A DNA stretch of 64,000 nt, from assembly GCA_934343915.1 (NCBI GenBank), contig CAKRIL010000002.1, positions 54,265 to 118,264 of the forward strand, read 5' to 3'. The first letter of the stretch is position 1. Every line of letters begins with the position of its first letter. A program made the position numbers and the translations under genes. The DNA comes from an uncultured Lachnospiraceae bacterium. Lineage in GTDB: Bacteria > Bacillota > Clostridia > Lachnospirales > Lachnospiraceae. Positions 60,963 to 64,000 of the stretch are shown here, piece by piece. The notes beneath the pieces are model-generated. The model ran no database searches. It was not told the DNA's origin and saw only the letters and a list, made by a program, of their open reading frames with translations.

Positions 60963-63900
60963 TTATTCCGGATTAGTCTTATTGATGAACTTATCAGGGT
61001 CTATCGATCGAACAGTCACATTACATGTAACCGTCTTTCCATCAACAGTCGCCGTGATTGTACATTCACCAGGCATACGGGCTGTCACAATACCTCTCTG
61101 TGTGACAGTTGCAATTCTAGGATTACTGCTTCTCCATGACACAGCCGCACTCGAAGGAGCACCATCCACATACAGATTGAATGTATCATATTGTTCAAGT
61201 ACCGTCGAGGACTTGCTTATAGCCATCGAATATACCGTACACGTATCCTGTACCGTTCCATAAGTGGTATAAGCCGTAACCTGACACGAACCAGGTCCTA
61301 CCGTTGTAATCTGTCCGTTACTGTCAACAACTACTACGGAGGTATCCGAAGATACCCAATGTACCGTCTCTGTTGAATTCGTCGGATATAATCTTGCAGT
61401 AAGAGTTCTCATCTTTCCCGTGAGCATAAGTATCTCATGTGAATTAATCGTTACGGAAGAAGCACTCACAATCTGTTTAACTATGATTGTACACTCGGCA
61501 ACAACATTATTGCCGTCTGTTGACGTAGCATATACCTTGCATCGACCGACACCGACAGCCTCAACATCTCCGTCGTCATATACCTTCGCAACCGATGTAT
61601 CAGATGAAGTCCAGTTGAGCTTCTTAACTGAAGCATCTGCTGGTTCAACGGTAGCTACAAGGTGGAATACGTCACCGACATAGAGTGTAATCTTAGATTC
61701 CGACAACTTGATGTTCGTTACAGGCTTAACAACCTGAACGATACACGAAGCACTCACACCGCTTCCGTCGGCAGCCGTTGCAGTCACAATAGCCGTTCCG
61801 TATCCGACTCCCGTGATAACACCATACTGGTTGACCGTAAGGATTGATTCATTGCTCGAGCTCCATATAAGTGCCTTGTTGGTAGCACTCTCAGGTCCGA
61901 CTGTCGTGGTGATTGTATATGATGCGCCATAATTCAAATACCTGCTTGTATCTGATAATGTAATTGTATCAACATATTCCTTAACTGCAATAACACACTT
62001 CTGAGTAAAGCTTCCTTCTTCCGTGGTTACGACAATCTCACAGGTACCACCCTTAACTGCCGTTATAACACCCTTCTCATCAACTGTTGCAATATCCGAA
62101 TCACTTGACCAGAAGGTTACATTCTTGTTCGAAGCAGTTGCCGGCTCGACATTAGGAACAAGCACGAAACGTGTTCCCTTAACCATGTTCTGATAATATG
62201 TATTAAGTGTAAGGCCTGTGAGTGGTTCAAGTACAACAACCGTACATGAAGCTTCAACCTTCGAAGCCGGGTTGGTTGCAGTAATTATACACTGTCCCAC
62301 ACCTACTGTGATAACCTTTCCGTCAGATGATACAGTAGCAACCTTAGAATCACTGGTTGACCATACTATGGTCTTATCGTCAGCCGTATCAGGTGTACAT
62401 GTAGCATTAAGATAGAACTCTGTTCCCTTTCTCACAGTTATCTCTGAATTGCTCAAAGTAATTCCGGTAACAGGCTGAAGAACCCGTACATTACAATAAG
62501 CTATGAAACCGCCGTCATTGGTCTCCGCGAAGATTGTCGCACTTCCGCTAGACTTAGCTGTAAGGAGATTCTCATAAGCTGTGGTGTTCTCAACCTCAAC
62601 AACAGCCGGATTAGAGGATGTCCACTTCATTGTCTTATCGTAAGCATTGGCCGGATTAACCGTAGCCGTAAGTCTGTATGTATCACCTACATTAAATGTA
62701 AGATTAGTCTTATCAAGTATAATTCCGTATACATCCTGTGCAACCTCGAAGTGACAGTATGCAGTGACACTAGGGTCTACCGCAGACGTAGCACATATCT
62801 CCGTTGAACCAGGTGCAACAAGTGTTACAAGACCTGTATTAGGGTCTACCGTAACGACATTGGTATTAAGTGATGTCCATATAATAGACTGCTCACAGCC
62901 GTCCGTCGCTGAATGAACATAACCTGTAAGCTGGTACTGCTTCTGTGACATAGCCACAACTACGCTTGTATCAGAGAGCTCGATTGATGTAGGGCGCTCT
63001 GTTATGAAAATATCAAGGTTTACAATCTGGCTGTTATCCTTAGAATATACGGTAAGTGTTGTATTACCAAGTCCGGCAGCCGTAACATCACAAGACTGAT
63101 GCACACCCGTTGTTATAACAGGGTTAAGTGATATGAGCGACTGTGCCTGAGCTGAACCTGAAGCTGTCCATATGAGCTCTGTATTGTCAGGTACATTGTT
63201 ATCGCTGTACTGTAAGTCCGCATAGATTGTCAAGGTCTGTCCAAGGTACATTGTGAGGTATGCCTTGCCATTCTGCGGCTCACTGAGCGTAATTCCGTCA
63301 ACCGGAATTGTTACGTTCACAATCATGCTTGCAACCTTAACAACACCTCCGACTGTCTGATATGCGTAAATAACCGTCTTACCCTTGCTGACACCTGTGA
63401 TTGTAACATCCAGTGCTGATTCAAATGATGAGTCATCCCACTCTACCGTAGCAATGCTCTCATCGGCACTCTTCCATGTTACATTGGATACCTTGTCCGT
63501 ATCCGTACTTGTAGGTATGGCGGATACCTGTGTCTTAAAGCCTACATTAACACTTGTCTCAGACTTGGAAATCATGAGCTTATCAATAACCCTGATTACA
63601 ACTATCTGTTCCTGCTTGACACCGGTTGTCACACCATTGACAACTTCCTCGATAACAACCTTAATCTTGGCTGTACCTTCCTTAACAGCCTCATAAAGAC
63701 CTGTGCTTATCTGCTGAACAGCACCCTCATTGTTATATTCATAAGAATAAGTAACGTTGCTGTCAAAGGCTGTTGTATAAAGAGGAATATTATCTCCTAT
63801 ACTTACCAAAATCTCCTTGTCGAACTTCATTGCGAAAGGAACCTTAACATCAATCTTACATGCATACTCTGTCTTGAGGCTTCCGTCTGTATTATAGCTC

Positions 63901-64000
63901 TCATTCATAGGCTTACAGCTTGCATATACGCTTGTTGTACCTGCATACTTACCGGTAATAACACCCGACTCAGATACATCAACTACATCAACGAGCGTAA
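60963..64000 (-). CDS. Surface protein with bacterial Ig-like (Big_2) repeats, partial
   Basis: 1012 codons are visible and the frame is open to the right edge, so the N-terminus (probably with a signal peptide) is missing; the ATG at 63908 is internal, as coding (VSESGVITGKYAG) continues upstream of it. The protein is a chain of about eleven complete Big_2 domains of 80-90 residues plus one partial, each with the pattern WxSSDxxVATVxxxGxVTAVxxGxxxITA. The chain ends in a short charged tail with no LPXTG motif or membrane anchor. Such proteins are usually exported and act in adhesion or as cell-surface scaffolds. Early repeats (63300-63900) are the most diverged. Confidence 0.88.
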   Translation of the reverse strand, partial: TLVDVVDVSESGVITGKYAGTTSVYASCKPMNESYNTDGSLKTEYACKIDVKVPFAMKFDKEILVSIGDNIPLYTTAFDSNVTYSYEYNNEGAVQQISTGLYEAVKEGTAKIKVVIEEVVNGVTTGVKQEQIVVIRVIDKLMISKSETSVNVGFKTQVSAIPTSTDTDKVSNVTWKSADESIATVEWDDSSFESALDVTITGVSKGKTVIYAYQTVGGVVKVASMIVNVTIPVDGITLSEPQNGKAYLTMYLGQTLTIYADLQYSDNNVPDNTELIWTASGSAQAQSLISLNPVITTGVHQSCDVTAAGLGNTTLTVYSKDNSQIVNLDIFITERPTSIELSDTSVVVAMSQKQYQLTGYVHSATDGCEQSIIWTSLNTNVVTVDPNTGLVTLVAPGSTEICATSAVDPSVTAYCHFEVAQDVYGIILDKTNLTFNVGDTYRLTATVNPANAYDKTMKWTSSNPAVVEVENTTAYENLLTAKSSGSATIFAETNDGGFIAYCNVRVLQPVTGITLSNSEITVRKGTEFYLNATCTPDTADDKTIVWSTSDSKVATVSSDGKVITVGVGQCIITATNPASKVEASCTVVVLEPLTGLTLNTYYQNMVKGTRFVLVPNVEPATASNKNVTFWSSDSDIATVDEKGVITAVKGGTCEIVVTTEEGSFTQKCVIAVKEYVDTITLSDTSRYLNYGASYTITTTVGPESATNKALIWSSSNESILTVNQYGVITGVGYGTAIVTATAADGSGVSASCIVQVVKPVTNIKLSESKITLYVGDVFHLVATVEPADASVKKLNWTSSDTSVAKVYDDGDVEAVGVGRCKVYATSTDGNNVVAECTIIVKQIVSASSVTINSHEILMLTGKMRTLTARLYPTNSTETVHWVSSDTSVVVVDSNGQITTVGPGSCQVTAYTTYGTVQDTCTVYSMAISKSSTVLEQYDTFNLYVDGAPSSAAVSWRSSNPRIATVTQRGIVTARMPGECTITATVDGKTVTCNVTVRSIDPDKFINKTNPE

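Noticed and set aside
60963..63908. Complete gene starting at the ATG at 63908
   Set aside because: The frame stays open with Big_2-like sequence up to the window edge and there is no ribosome site before that ATG.

Overview
The window reads as a chromosomal segment from an anaerobic, spore-lineage Firmicute of the class Clostridia, most likely family Lachnospiraceae (a pectin-using, Lachnospira/Eubacterium eligens-like genome would fit, but the species is inference). The evidence is a complete spoIIIA operon, spo0A, spoIVB and spoIIM; anaerobic enzymes (an Nfn-type ferredoxin:NADP pair, a glycyl radical enzyme with its activase); strong AGGAGG-type ribosome sites; and sigma-A promoters with 17-base spacers. 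Nearly all genes lie on the minus strand. I found no rRNA, tRNA, CRISPR array or intact insertion sequence.

Layout. 1-1166: partial dacF-type carboxypeptidase and a formate/nitrite-type transporter. 1300-12952: carbohydrate and nucleoside use: GH35 beta-galactosidase, a polysaccharide deacetylase-like protein under a promoter overlapped by a cre-like site, KduD and KduI (uronate catabolism), then an operon deoB-pdp-GH2-sir2. Two large palindromic elements sit at 4.9-5.4 kb. 13169-14197: DAHP synthase, the main plus-strand biosynthetic gene. 14220-18673: xerD, spoIIM, nudF, proC, aspT. 18779-20230: glycogen synthase.

20330-37542 is a very conserved Firmicute block: spo0A, yfcE, spoIVB, recN, argR, nadK, tlyA, dxs, ispA, xseB, xseA, nusB, asp23-like, then spoIIIAH to spoIIIAA. 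It follows the Bacillus subtilis order with folD and accBC absent and yfcE and nadK present. DacF and spoIVB both carry a perfect forespore-type -10 element (CATACTA) upstream.

37763-41568: a DUF368 (PopT-like) undecaprenyl-phosphate translocase and a 941-residue Fe-S/FAD oxidoreductase. 41759-47160 is the accessory part: an Lsa-like ABC-F ribosome protection protein, an unknown protein, a PPOX-fold protein and an ABC exporter. Both ABC genes are preceded by leaders with a tiny upstream ORF and alternative RNA pairings, which suggests drug-responsive attenuation. 47199-49470: the poorly understood YjjI/YjjW glycyl radical enzyme and activase. 49527-58656: small unknown protein, rlmH, zinc-ribbon membrane protein, LysR regulator, M42 peptidase, a sensor cyclic-di-GMP phosphodiesterase, and NfnB/NfnA. 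58861-64000: two cell-envelope proteins, one with a zinc ribbon, a membrane span and TPR/chitobiase-type repeats, and one with at least eleven bacterial Ig-like repeats that runs off the right edge.
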